A stretch of 64,000 nucleotides of DNA from Rugamonas brunnea. GTDB taxonomy: Bacteria; Pseudomonadota; Gammaproteobacteria; Burkholderiales; Burkholderiaceae_D. Under the pieces are notes generated by a model. The model had not been told where the DNA came from and made no database searches. It was given only the letters and a program-made list of their open reading frames with translations. Position 1 is the stretch's first letter, and each line of letters begins with the position of its first letter. Both the position numbers and the translations under genes were made by a program. The DNA is taken from contig NZ_JACEZT010000002.1 of the NCBI RefSeq assembly GCF_014042345.1, positions 124,001-188,000 of the forward strand, in the 5' to 3' direction. This document shows positions 8,714 to 17,136 of this stretch, piece after piece.

Positions 8714-9637
8714 TTAAACTTCGCTTGCGATCGGATCGGTGTTGGCGATGGCCTTACCGCGTTCGGTACTGCGGGTATTGTAAAACGTTGCGGCGCTGCC
8801 CGACGCGAGGATCACGGCGATGCCGGCCCAGCTGTGCCAGCCGAAGCGGTCGTCGAACACCAGCACACCCCACACGCTGGAGAACACGATGCCCGTGTAC
8901 TGCAGGTTGGCCACCACCAGCGTGCTGCCAAGCCGGTAGGCGCGCGTCATGGCCATCTGGGCACTGGTGGCGCACACGCCCACGCCCAGCAGCAACAAGG
9001 CGCCGTGCACGGTGTTGATGGGATGCCAGCCGGACTGGCCAGCGGAGCCTGAGAGCATGGTGCCGGCCGCGCCGGCCACCAGGTTCATGACGGAGAAATA
9101 GAACACCACCCGGTACTCGGGTTCGCCGGCCAGGCCCAGCTTGCGCACCTGCATGTAGGCCATGGCCGACAGGCCACTGGAGCCCAGCGCCACCAGCGCC
9201 GGTCCTAGCTGGTTGGCATGGAAGGCTGGCTGCAGCAGCAGGGTGACACCGACAAAGCTCATGCCGACGGCCGCGAGCAGCGGCCACGCCACACGGTGTT
9301 TTGCGTGCCACCAGCCGGCGGCGAACAGGAACACGGCGATCCAGATCGGCGCCATGTAATTGAGGGTCATGGCCGTGGCCAGCGGCAGGCGGGCGATGGT
9401 CCAGAACCACAGCCACAGCGACAGCACGCCCACCACGCCGCGCCACAGGTGGGCGCCGGGCATGGTGGTGCGCAGGTCGCCGCGCTGCATGCGGATCATG
9501 CAGTACAGCGTGGTGACGCCCACCACGCCCCGGTAGAACACGATTTCCGAGGTGCCGAACTGGTCGGAGGCCAGCTTCACGCACATCCCCATGGCGGCGA
9601 ACATAAAACTGGCAAACAACATCCACAGCGACTGCAT
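8714..9637 (-). CDS. EamA-type drug/metabolite transporter (DMT superfamily)
   Basis: A 307-residue protein with ten predicted membrane helices arranged as two EamA repeats (about 5-135 and 150-285). Substrate cannot be read from sequence; members export amino acids, purine metabolites or other small molecules. The second half contains GSTLVVANLQYTGIVFSSVWG and the conserved WAGIAVILASG ending. It precedes the sulfurtransferase on the same strand with a 9-base gap, so the two probably form an operon; any functional link (for example export of a sulfur metabolite) is guesswork. Confidence 0.85.
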   Translation of the reverse strand: MQSLWMLFASFMFAAMGMCVKLASDQFGTSEIVFYRGVVGVTTLYCMIRMQRGDLRTTMPGAHLWRGVVGVLSLWLWFWTIARLPLATAMTLNYMAPIWIAVFLFAAGWWHAKHRVAWPLLAAVGMSFVGVTLLLQPAFHANQLGPALVALGSSGLSAMAYMQVRKLGLAGEPEYRVVFYFSVMNLVAGAAGTMLSGSAGQSGWHPINTVHGALLLLGVGVCATSAQMAMTRAYRLGSTLVVANLQYTGIVFSSVWGVLVFDDRFGWHSWAGIAVILASGSAATFYNTRSTERGKAIANTDPIASEV

Positions 9638-9674
9638 CGACTTCCCGGTTCCGCCGCCTATGCGGCCTTAATGG

Positions 9675-10775
9675 TTACAGCGTGATCTTGCCGCGATACC
9701 ACTCATGGAAGTGCTGCATGCCGTCTTCCATTGGTGACTGGTAGGGGCCGGCGTCCGTCGTGCCGCGCTCCATCAGGGCCTTGCGGCCGGCGTCCATGCG
9801 CAGCGCGATCTCGTCATCCTCGACCACGGTTTCCATGTAGGCGGCCCGTTCGGCCTCGATGAACTCGCGCTCGAACAGCACGATCTCCTCGGGGTAGTAG
9901 AACTCCACCACGTTCTTGGTGCGCTGCGGGCCTTCCGGCCACAGGGTCGAGACGATCAGCACGTGCGGATACCATTCGACCATGATGTTGGGGTACAGCG
10001 TGAGCCAGATGGCGCCATACGGCGGCGCTTCCCCGCCACGGAACTTGAGCACCTGCTCCTGCCAGCGCTTGTAGACGTCGGAGCCAGCCTTGGTCAGGCC
10101 GCGGTTTACGCCCACCGTCTGCACGCTGTAGTCGCGGCCGAATTCCCAGCGCAGGTCGTCGCAGCGCACGAAGCTGCCCAGGCCCGGGTGGAACGGCTCG
10201 ACGTGGTAATCCTCCAGGTAGACTTCGATGAAGGTCTTCCAGTTGTAATTGCAGGTCTGGACTTCCACGTGGTCGAACATATAGCCCGAGAAGTCGAGGT
10301 CCTTGGTCACCGACAGCGCCTTGAGCTGCTCCATGACGTTGTAGCCGTTCTGCTCGAACAGCAGGCCGTTCCAGTTTTGCAGCTGGGTCTTGGGCAGGTT
10401 CAGGCAGGGCGTGGTCTCGAAGTGGGGCGCGCCGATCAGCTCGCCCTTGAGATCGTAGGTCCAGCGGTGCAGCGGGCAGACAATGTTGTCCGCATTGCCA
10501 CGGCCGTTGAACATCAGCGCCTGGCGGTGGCGGCAGACGTTGGACACCAGTTCCACGCCGCTGGCGTTGCGCACCAGCATGCGCCCTTCGTTTTCGGAAA
10601 CGAGGGTCGCGAAATCGCCGGCGTTCGGCACCATCAGCTCGTGGCCCACGTAGCGCGGCCCCGTCTGGAATAATTGTTGTATTTCGCGCTGCAACAGCGC
10701 GTCGTCAAAATAGACGTTAACCGGAAGTTGCGCTTCAGTCGGCGCGAGCTTGGCGTGGCTACCCAGATCGGACAT
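9675..10775 (-). CDS. Rieske non-heme iron oxygenase, alpha subunit
   Basis: A 366-residue aromatic ring-hydroxylating-type oxygenase. The Rieske [2Fe-2S] motif is C81-x-H83 ... C100-x2-H103, and the mononuclear iron site has D189-x-H191-x4-H196 (EDYHVEPFHPG). The ATG at 10775 is preferred because AAGGGGGG precedes it at good spacing; the frame is open further upstream without such a site. No reductase, ferredoxin or beta subunit is encoded nearby, so it must borrow electrons from elsewhere or belong to a monomeric, demethylase-like branch. Its substrate is unknown. It faces away from the isoprenoid operon xseB-ispA-dxs. Confidence 0.9.
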   Translation of the reverse strand: MSDLGSHAKLAPTEAQLPVNVYFDDALLQREIQQLFQTGPRYVGHELMVPNAGDFATLVSENEGRMLVRNASGVELVSNVCRHRQALMFNGRGNADNIVCPLHRWTYDLKGELIGAPHFETTPCLNLPKTQLQNWNGLLFEQNGYNVMEQLKALSVTKDLDFSGYMFDHVEVQTCNYNWKTFIEVYLEDYHVEPFHPGLGSFVRCDDLRWEFGRDYSVQTVGVNRGLTKAGSDVYKRWQEQVLKFRGGEAPPYGAIWLTLYPNIMVEWYPHVLIVSTLWPEGPQRTKNVVEFYYPEEIVLFEREFIEAERAAYMETVVEDDEIALRMDAGRKALMERGTTDAGPYQSPMEDGMQHFHEWYRGKITL

Positions 10776-11141
10776 CCAAACCCCCCTTAATATGTGCTTC
10801 AAACCAAAGAGAGACAGAATCCGTAAAGACCTGAATTCAAGTTGTTGAAAATGGTATTTCGGACAGAACCGGCGATTATACCGCGTTTCCACCCCCTTTG
10901 CGCCCGGAACTGCCGCCAACTGGGGTGCGCTTGATCCGGCAACGCAGTCCGCCGGAGGATTGCGATAAAATCCAGATTTCCCGGTCGATGTCCGTGCTGG
11001 CGCCCCGTGGTGGGCCAGACTGTGCGCCTATTATGTTCGACCGGATAAGTTGGTTTGTTCTAAAATAACGGGCTACACTGCGCCCGCAGCGCTGCTTTTT
11101 GCACAACTCAGGCGCGTTTTGCCTGTAAAGATCCGAATTCT
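10776..11141. promoter_or_regulatory. Divergent intergenic region between Rieske oxygenase and xseB
   Basis: 366 bases without a convincing gene. On the plus strand TTGGTT (11050-11055) and TACACT (11074-11079) with an 18-base spacer are a plausible promoter for xseB-ispA-dxs; TAAAAT at 11061-11066 is an alternative -10. The Rieske leader on the minus strand contains the strong AAGGGGGG ribosome site. Small frames here (for example 10876-11106 minus) look non-coding. Confidence 0.4.
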
Positions 11142-11405
11142 ATGTCTAAGAAATCTAGCGCGGACGCCGCGCAAACGGCCGCGCCGCCCGCTACCTTCGA
11201 GGAAGCGATGGCTGAACTGGCCCAACTGGTGGCCCAAATGGAGGCCGGCCAGCTGCCGCTGGAAGCGTCGGTGGCGGCCTACCAGCGCGGTTCGGAGCTG
11301 GTGAAATACTGCGCCCAGCAGCTCGACAAGGTGGAATCCCAGGTCAAGGTGCTGGAAGGGGACATGCTCAAGCCGTTCGCCGATAACCAGGAGGAACTGG
11401 CATGA
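11142..11405 (+). CDS. xseB: Exodeoxyribonuclease VII small subunit
   Basis: An 87-residue subunit of the XseA/XseB single-strand exonuclease. The core matches the family: FEEAMAELAQLVAQMEAGQLPLEASVAAYQRG, then the helical ELVKYCAQQLDKVESQVKVLE. Length is normal. Its last codons overlap the ispA start (ATGA at 11402-11405), so the two are translationally coupled in the common proteobacterial order xseB-ispA-dxs. The large subunit XseA is not in the window. The ribosome site before ATG 11142 is weak. Confidence 0.95.
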   Translation: MSKKSSADAAQTAAPPATFEEAMAELAQLVAQMEAGQLPLEASVAAYQRGSELVKYCAQQLDKVESQVKVLEGDMLKPFADNQEELA

Positions 11406-12286
11406 CGCCCGCGTTCGACGATTGGATGAAAACCGTGCAGGCCGCCTCCGAGCGCGACCTGGCCGCCTACCTGCCGGGCCCCGATGTGGTGCCCACCAAG
11501 CTGCACCAGGCGATGCGCTACGCGTTGCTGGGCGGCGGCAAGCGCGTGCGCCCGCTGCTGGTGTACGCGGCCGGGGCCCTGTTCGGCGCCGACGAGGCGC
11601 TGCTGAGCCGCGCGGCGGCGGCCGTGGAAATGATCCACGCCTATTCGCTCGTGCATGACGACATGCCGTGCATGGACGACGACGAACTGCGCCGCGGCAA
11701 ACCGACTGTGCACGTGGCCTACGACGAAGCGACGGCGCTGCTGGTCGGCGACGCGCTGCAATCGCAGGCCTTCCTGGTGCTGTCGGAAGCGGCGCCGTGC
11801 GAGCGCCTGGTGCCCATGCTGCGGCTGCTGGCGCACGCCTCCGGCTCGGCTGGCATGTGCGGCGGCCAGGCCATCGACCTTGACAGCGTGGGCCTGAGCC
11901 TGACGCTGGAACAGCTGGAGCAGATGCACCAGCTGAAAACGGGCGCGCTGCTGCGCGCCTCCGTCGTGCTGGGCGCGCTGGCCGGCAAGACGCTGGACGC
12001 GGCCGAGACGGCGGCCCTGAACACCTACGCGCGCGCCATCGGCCTGGCATTCCAGGTGGTGGACGACGTGCTCGACGCGACGGCCGATTCGGCCACGCTG
12101 GGCAAGACGGCCGGCAAGGACGCGGCCGACAACAAGCCGACCTATGTCTCCATCCTCGGCCTGGAACCGTCGCGCGCGCTGGCCCAACAATTGCGGCTCG
12201 ACGCGCACGCAGCGCTCGCGCCGTTCGGTGACAAAGCGCTGCGCTTACGCGAACTCGCGGACCTGATCGTGCAGCGGAAGGCATAA
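11402..12286 (+). CDS. ispA: Farnesyl diphosphate synthase (short-chain polyprenyl synthase)
   Basis: Condenses dimethylallyl and isopentenyl diphosphates to geranyl and farnesyl diphosphate for quinones, undecaprenol and heme O/A. 294 residues; [10 protein letters not shown] is the IPP-binding loop, the first Asp-rich motif is [14 protein letters not shown] (from D86) and the second is VVDDVLD near 219, followed by the family's [15 protein letters not shown]. Placed between xseB (ATGA overlap) and dxs (4-base gap), so its supply of precursor comes from the next gene. Farnesyl product length is the usual assignment for this type and locus. Confidence 0.95.
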   Translation: MTPAFDDWMKTVQAASERDLAAYLPGPDVVPTKLHQAMRYALLGGGKRVRPLLVYAAGALFGADEALLSRAAAAVEMIHAYSLVHDDMPCMDDDELRRGKPTVHVAYDEATALLVGDALQSQAFLVLSEAAPCERLVPMLRLLAHASGSAGMCGGQAIDLDSVGLSLTLEQLEQMHQLKTGALLRASVVLGALAGKTLDAAETAALNTYARAIGLAFQVVDDVLDATADSATLGKTAGKDAADNKPTYVSILGLEPSRALAQQLRLDAHAALAPFGDKALRLRELADLIVQRKA

Positions 12287-12290
12287 GAAA

Positions 12291-14162
12291 ATGAACTTGC
12301 TCGAAACCATAGATTCCCCGGCCGATGTGCGCAAGCTGGCGCGCCATCAGCTCACGCCGCTGGCCCATGAACTGCGCCACTACCTGCTCGATTCCGTCTC
12401 CAAGACGGGCGGCCACCTGTCGTCCAACCTGGGCACGGTGGAACTGACGGTGGCGCTGCACTACGTGTTCAACACGCCGCACGACCGCATCGTGTGGGAC
12501 GTGGGCCACCAGACCTACTCGCACAAGATCCTGACGGGCCGGCGCGACCGCATGCACACGCTGCGCCAGCTGGACGGCATCTCCGGCTTCCCCAAGCGCG
12601 ACGAGAGCGAATACGACACCTTCGGCACGGCCCACTCGTCGACCTCGATCTCGGCCGCGCTGGGCATGGCGCAGGCGGCCAAGATCAAGGGTGAGCAGCG
12701 CCACGCCATCGCCGTCATCGGCGACGGCTCCATGACGGCCGGCATGGCCTTCGAAGCGCTCAACAACGCCGGCGTGCAGGAAGACCTGAACCTGCTGGTG
12801 ATCCTGAACGACAACGACATGTCGATCTCGCCGCCGGTGGGCGCGCTGAACCGCTACCTGGCGCGCCTGATGTCGGGCCAGTTCTACGCGGCCGCCAAGA
12901 ACGTGGGCAAATCCGTGCTGCCGGCCCCCGTGCTGGAGCTGGCCAAGCGGCTCGAAGAACACGCCAAGGGCATGGTGGTGCCGGCCACCATGTTCGAGGA
13001 ATTCGGCTTCAACTACATCGGCCCCATTGACGGCCACGACCTCGAATCGCTGATCCCCACGCTGCAGAACATCAAGCACCTCAAGGGTCCGCAGTTCCTG
13101 CACGTGGTGACCAAGAAGGGCCAGGGCTACAAGCTGGCCGAGGCCGAACCGATCCTGTACCACGGCACCGGCAAGTTCAATCCGGCAGAAGGCATCAAGC
13201 CGTCCACGGCGCCGGGCAAGATCACCTACACCGAAGTATTCGGCAACTGGCTGTGCGACATGGCCGCCGCCGACAAACGCCTGGTCGGCATCACGCCCGC
13301 CATGCGTGAAGGCTCGGGCATGGTGCGCTTCGAGCAGCAGTTCCCGGACCGCTATTTCGACGTCGGCATCGCCGAGCAGCACTCCGTCACTTTCGGCGCC
13401 GGCCTGGCATGCGAAGGATTGAAGCCCGTGGTGGCGATCTACTCCACCTTCCTGCAACGCGCCTACGACCAGTTGATCCACGACGTGGCGCTGCAGAACC
13501 TGGACGTGACGTTCGCGCTGGACCGCGCCGGCCTGGTGGGCGCGGACGGCGCCACCCACGCCGGCAACTACGACCTGGCTTACCTGCGCTGCATCCCCAA
13601 CATGGTCGTCATGGCCGCGTCGGACGAGAATGAATGCCGCCAGATGCTCACCACCGGCTACCAGTACAACGGCCCGGCCGCGATCCGCTATCCGCGCGGC
13701 GCCGGCATCGGCGCGGCGATCGACCCGGCGCTGACGACCATTGAAATCGGCAAGGGCGAGATCAAGCGCCAGGGCCAGAAGATTGCCATCCTGGCGTTCG
13801 GCTCCATGGTGGCGCCATCCGTCAAGGCGGCCGCCTCGCTGGACGCCACAGTGGCCAACATGCGCTTCGTCAAACCGCTGGACGAGGAGCTGGTCAAGCA
13901 ACTGGCCGCCGATCACGACTACCTGGTGACGGTGGAAGAGGGGTGCATCATGGGTGGCGCGGGCGCCGCCGTGGCGGAGGCGCTGGCCGCCGCCGGCATC
14001 GTCAAGCCGCTGCTGATGCTGGGCCTGCCCGACAAGTTCATCGACCACGGCGACCCGGCCAAGCTGCTGGCCAGCGTGGGGTTGGACGCGGATGGCATCG
14101 CCGCCTCGATCCGCCAGCGTTTCGGTGCCGACGTGCCGCGACTGGTGGTCAACAACGGCTGA
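12291..14162 (+). CDS. dxs: 1-deoxy-D-xylulose-5-phosphate synthase
   Basis: First step of the MEP isoprenoid pathway: pyruvate plus glyceraldehyde 3-phosphate to DXP, using thiamine diphosphate and Mg. The 623-residue chain is full length. Seen: [20 protein letters not shown]; thiamine-diphosphate motif [18 protein letters not shown]; the transketolase pyrimidine domain with [16 protein letters not shown] and the [15 protein letters not shown] segment; and a C-terminal domain ending near the stop. Third gene of the xseB-ispA-dxs operon. A family palindrome follows 46 bases after its stop and is the likely end of the operon. Confidence 0.97.
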   Translation: MNLLETIDSPADVRKLARHQLTPLAHELRHYLLDSVSKTGGHLSSNLGTVELTVALHYVFNTPHDRIVWDVGHQTYSHKILTGRRDRMHTLRQLDGISGFPKRDESEYDTFGTAHSSTSISAALGMAQAAKIKGEQRHAIAVIGDGSMTAGMAFEALNNAGVQEDLNLLVILNDNDMSISPPVGALNRYLARLMSGQFYAAAKNVGKSVLPAPVLELAKRLEEHAKGMVVPATMFEEFGFNYIGPIDGHDLESLIPTLQNIKHLKGPQFLHVVTKKGQGYKLAEAEPILYHGTGKFNPAEGIKPSTAPGKITYTEVFGNWLCDMAAADKRLVGITPAMREGSGMVRFEQQFPDRYFDVGIAEQHSVTFGAGLACEGLKPVVAIYSTFLQRAYDQLIHDVALQNLDVTFALDRAGLVGADGATHAGNYDLAYLRCIPNMVVMAASDENECRQMLTTGYQYNGPAAIRYPRGAGIGAAIDPALTTIEIGKGEIKRQGQKIAILAFGSMVAPSVKAAASLDATVANMRFVKPLDEELVKQLAADHDYLVTVEEGCIMGGAGAAVAEALAAAGIVKPLLMLGLPDKFIDHGDPAKLLASVGLDADGIAASIRQRFGADVPRLVVNNG

Positions 14163-14208
14163 TCGTTTCGCTGCCCGCCGCAGCGAGCGCACTTCTAAGC
14201 TAACGCAA

Positions 14209-14271
14209 AAAACCGGGGTCAGGTCATGCCGTCACGCAAAATGCGTGACGGCATGACCTGACCCCGGTTTT
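14209..14271. repeat. Long palindrome, copy 2 of the three-member family
   Basis: Arms of 30 bases (14209-14238 and 14242-14271) around AAA, perfectly paired. The outer part AACCGGGGTCAGGTCATGCC is identical to copy 1, but the inner stem GTCACGCA/TGCGTGAC is different. It follows dxs, but unlike the other copies it lies between two genes on the same strand. The T tail is only four long before a C, so termination is likely weaker than for copies 1 and 3. Confidence 0.9.
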
Positions 14272-14352
14272 CTTCTGGTGCTTGCGTCGAGTTCACCTCG
14301 GGCCTATATTGGTATAAATCGTTTTGCGCAACTGGCTCGCGGGGAGGACGGC

Positions 14353-15120
14353 ATGCACCGGATTTCCGTTTGGACGGCGGTTCTGTGGCTGTGCTGCGGC
14401 ACGGCACGGGGCCAGGTGCCGGAATCGGGGCGCTGGCAGGAATTGCGCTTTTCCGCCGATGCGGTCGACAGCCAGGTCGAGGACCGCTATATCGAGCGCG
14501 TAGTGGAGCTGGCCGCCGACCGCAAGCTCGATGACGATCCCGCGCTGCTGGCCCGCCTGCGTTCCGTCAGCGCCGGGCTGATACGGGCCGCCATCGCCCT
14601 CAAGCCCGATGCGGCCCAATGGCAGTGGGAACTGCATACCACCAGCGATCCCGAAGTCGACGCCGTCTGCATGGCGGGCGGGAAAATCCTGGTCGGCAGC
14701 GCCTTTGTGCGCCAGCTGGCGCTGGACGATGGCGAGCTGGCCACGCTGCTGGCCCACGAGGTGGCCCACGCCGTGGCCGAACATGTGCGCGAGACCTTGT
14801 CCGAGGCGTTCCTGCTGGTGCGCCGGCCGCCGTTGCCGCTCGATGTGCTCATGGAGCGGCTCGACAGCGACCTGTCGCTGCAAATCCGCCTGTCTGATTT
14901 GTCGTCCATGCAGGAGAGCGAGGCCGACCAGTTGGGCATGGTGCTGGCCTACCGGGCCGGCTGGCCGCCGGCGGCCATGGTGCGTTTTTACGTCAAGCTG
15001 GCGACCCAGGAGCCGGCTGCGCTGATCGCCGACCATCCGGCCGCCGCTTCGCGCCTCAGCATGGCCAGGGGCATGGCCCTGCTGCTGGGCGCCGACGCGC
15101 CGCTGGCCGTGTCGCCGTGA
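14353..15120 (+). CDS. M48-family metallopeptidase, exported
   Basis: A 255-residue zinc peptidase related to the BepA/LoiP/HtpX group. Signal peptide at the N-terminus (ISVWTAVLWLCCGTARG), so it probably works in the periplasm on misfolded envelope proteins. The zinc motif is H135-E-V-A-H139, with the third ligand in QESEADQLG downstream. ATG 14353 follows GGGGAGGACGGC, a usable ribosome site. No TPR domain like that of BepA is present; the protein ends soon after the catalytic domain with DHPAAASRLS, the typical M48 substrate-pocket region. Stand-alone gene. Confidence 0.85.
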   Translation: MHRISVWTAVLWLCCGTARGQVPESGRWQELRFSADAVDSQVEDRYIERVVELAADRKLDDDPALLARLRSVSAGLIRAAIALKPDAAQWQWELHTTSDPEVDAVCMAGGKILVGSAFVRQLALDDGELATLLAHEVAHAVAEHVRETLSEAFLLVRRPPLPLDVLMERLDSDLSLQIRLSDLSSMQESEADQLGMVLAYRAGWPPAAMVRFYVKLATQEPAALIADHPAAASRLSMARGMALLLGADAPLAVSP

Positions 15121-15171
15121 TCCGCGCGCGCTGAACGCGCTGCCGTGATCCACGCGCTGACCGCACCGCAA

Positions 15172-16335
15172 TCACTTCGGCGTCACTGCGATGCCGGCGC
15201 TGCGTGGTTTGCTGATCGCCTCCGGGACGCTGCCCACTTCCGGCTTGAGCGCCATTTCGACGGCCGCGCGTATCGACGCCATGTCGCACTGGATGGCGAA
15301 GTGGCCGCATTCACTATCGAGCAAGGTCAGGCGCGCATGCAGCATCGGCGCCAGCGTCTGCGCCGCGCGCGGGTTGACCAGCTGGTCCTGCCTTGCGTTG
15401 ATCAGGTGGACGCGCGCCCGCACCCGGGTCGCCGCCTGTTCCAGTCCTGGCGGGCCACCCGGCCCGGCGCCGATGTCCTGGCTGAGCAGGGCGCGGATCT
15501 GCGCCAGGTTGTCGTTGGCGTCCGGCGCTTCCGGGTCGGGCGCCACCGTCTCGCGCAGGAATTTGTCGAATTCGGCCGGCGTGGTCTTATGCTGCCGGAA
15601 ATCGGGCGACGTGGCGTTCAGCGCGAACACCATCTGGAACAGTGGCAGCGGCGGGTTGCGCTGGTAGTCGCCGCCGGCGAAGGCGGCGTCGGTGACGATG
15701 GCCTGTTCGGCCGTGCGCCAGAACAGCAGGTCGTAGCTGGACAGGCGCGGGGTGGCGGCGATGGCCACGGCGGCGTCCATGAAGCGTGGATGGCTGACCG
15801 TCCACTGGAGCGTCTGCATGCCGCCCATCGAGTAGCCGACCACGGCCCGCAGGTGGTGGAGGCCCAGTTGTTCCGTCAGCAGCCGGTGCTGGCTGGCCAC
15901 CATGTCGCGGATGGTGAAGGCGGGGAAGGCCTTGCCATGCTGGCTGGCGCTGTTGGACGGCGAGCACGAGACGCCGTTGCCCAGCGCGTCCACCAGGATC
16001 ACGAAGTAGGGCGCCGGATCGAACAGGCCTTGCGGCCCCAGTACTTCAAGCAACTGCCCGCTGGTGCCCGTGTGCCAGGTGGGCACCAGGATGGCGTTGT
16101 CGCGCGCCGCGTTGAGCGTGCCCAGCGTGCGGTAGCCGAGCTGGCAGTCATGGATCACGGCGCCGCTTTCCAGCCGCAGGTCGCCGAGGCGGGCGAACTG
16201 CTGGGGCGCGGCGGGTGAGGTGGGGGCGGCGGCCGTGTCCGCGCGGGCCCGCGTGGACACGGCCATGGCCAGCATGGCGCCGCATAACAGCAAGGTCCGC
16301 GCAAGGGCGGAGGGCGAAGGGAGGCGTGATGTCAT
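15172..16335 (-). CDS. Exported alpha/beta hydrolase of the homoserine O-acetyltransferase-like family
   Basis: 387 residues, with fold and motifs of the MetX group: GYRTLGTLNAARDNAILVP, nucleophile elbow GYSMGGMQ, acid in INARQDQLVN and His in ECGHFAIQ. However the chain begins with a clear signal peptide (LLLCGAMLAMAVSTRARA), so it is an exported enzyme and unlikely to be cytoplasmic homoserine acetyltransferase. It may hydrolyse esters or transfer acyl groups in the periplasm. About 40 bases separate it from the adenosyltransferase gene upstream on the same strand. Function should be left open. Confidence 0.8.
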   Translation of the reverse strand: MTSRLPSPSALARTLLLCGAMLAMAVSTRARADTAAAPTSPAAPQQFARLGDLRLESGAVIHDCQLGYRTLGTLNAARDNAILVPTWHTGTSGQLLEVLGPQGLFDPAPYFVILVDALGNGVSCSPSNSASQHGKAFPAFTIRDMVASQHRLLTEQLGLHHLRAVVGYSMGGMQTLQWTVSHPRFMDAAVAIAATPRLSSYDLLFWRTAEQAIVTDAAFAGGDYQRNPPLPLFQMVFALNATSPDFRQHKTTPAEFDKFLRETVAPDPEAPDANDNLAQIRALLSQDIGAGPGGPPGLEQAATRVRARVHLINARQDQLVNPRAAQTLAPMLHARLTLLDSECGHFAIQCDMASIRAAVEMALKPEVGSVPEAISKPRSAGIAVTPK

Positions 16336-16390
16336 GCGGTCTCCAGGCGATGAGCGGCCGGTTCCGGCGCGCGCGGGGCGGAACGGCGTG

Positions 16391-16945
16391 TCAGCTGCGC
16401 TTGCGCTCGTGCTGCCACAGCACGTCGCTGCCGCCGGCGAAGCGGTTGAGCACGCGCGACAGCACGAACATCAGGTCCGACAGCCGGTTCACGTACTGGC
16501 GCGGGTGGTCGTGGATGGTTTCGGCCTTGCCCAGCGTGACGATGGCCCGTTCCGCGCGGCGGCACACGGTGCGGCACACATGCGCCACGGCGGCCGCCCG
16601 TGAACCGGCCGGCAGGATGAACTCCGTCAGCGCCGGCAGGTCGGCGTTGTATTTGGCCAGCAGGTCGTCAAGGCGGGCGACGTGGGCCTCCGTGATCATC
16701 TGGTAGCCGGGGATGCACAGTTCACCGCCCAGGTCGAACAGGTCGTGCTGGATCGTCACCAGCTCTTCGCGCAGGTCGTCAGGCATGGCTTCGCACAGCA
16801 GCAGTCCGATGTTGGAATTGAGTTCGTCCACGTCGCCCATGGCGTGCACCCGCACGCTGTCCTTGTCCGTGCGCGTGCCGTCGCCCAGGCCGGTGGTGCC
16901 GTTGTCGCCGGTGCGGGTGGCGATCTTGGAGAGTCGGTTGCCCAT
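16391..16945 (-). CDS. Cob(I)yrinic acid a,c-diamide adenosyltransferase, PduO type
   Basis: Transfers the adenosyl group of ATP to cob(I)alamin to make coenzyme B12. 184 residues; N-terminal MGNRLSKIATRTGDNGTTGLGDGTR is the ATP-binding motif, followed by the family signatures DELNSNIGLLL, PGYQMITEAHVARLD, AERAIVTLGK and VNRLSDLMFVLSR. ATG 16945 is chosen because AGGAA precedes it and the sequence aligns from there; the open frame continues upstream to 17050 without support. Often called cobO, atoB-like or pduO; the gene symbol is left empty for that reason. Divergent from glcD. Confidence 0.93.
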   Translation of the reverse strand: MGNRLSKIATRTGDNGTTGLGDGTRTDKDSVRVHAMGDVDELNSNIGLLLCEAMPDDLREELVTIQHDLFDLGGELCIPGYQMITEAHVARLDDLLAKYNADLPALTEFILPAGSRAAAVAHVCRTVCRRAERAIVTLGKAETIHDHPRQYVNRLSDLMFVLSRVLNRFAGGSDVLWQHERKRS

Positions 16946-17136
16946 GTTGGTTCCTGATCCGTGAAAAGCTGTGAGGATACGCCAATTCCGCGCTCCGCAG
17001 CGCATTTCCCCCACCGGCGACGCGGCGAATCGGCCCCGACGACGGGCCAACGATGGGCCGCAATTGATCGCCCGACGGGACGGCAGCGCCGTTTGTGCTT
17101 ACAATCGCTATCTATCGACTCGTTTCCTTCGCCGCC

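Noticed and set aside
11073..14192. 1039-residue antisense frame over xseB-ispA-dxs
   Set aside because: Spans three clearly coding genes on the plus strand and shows only low-complexity shadow composition.
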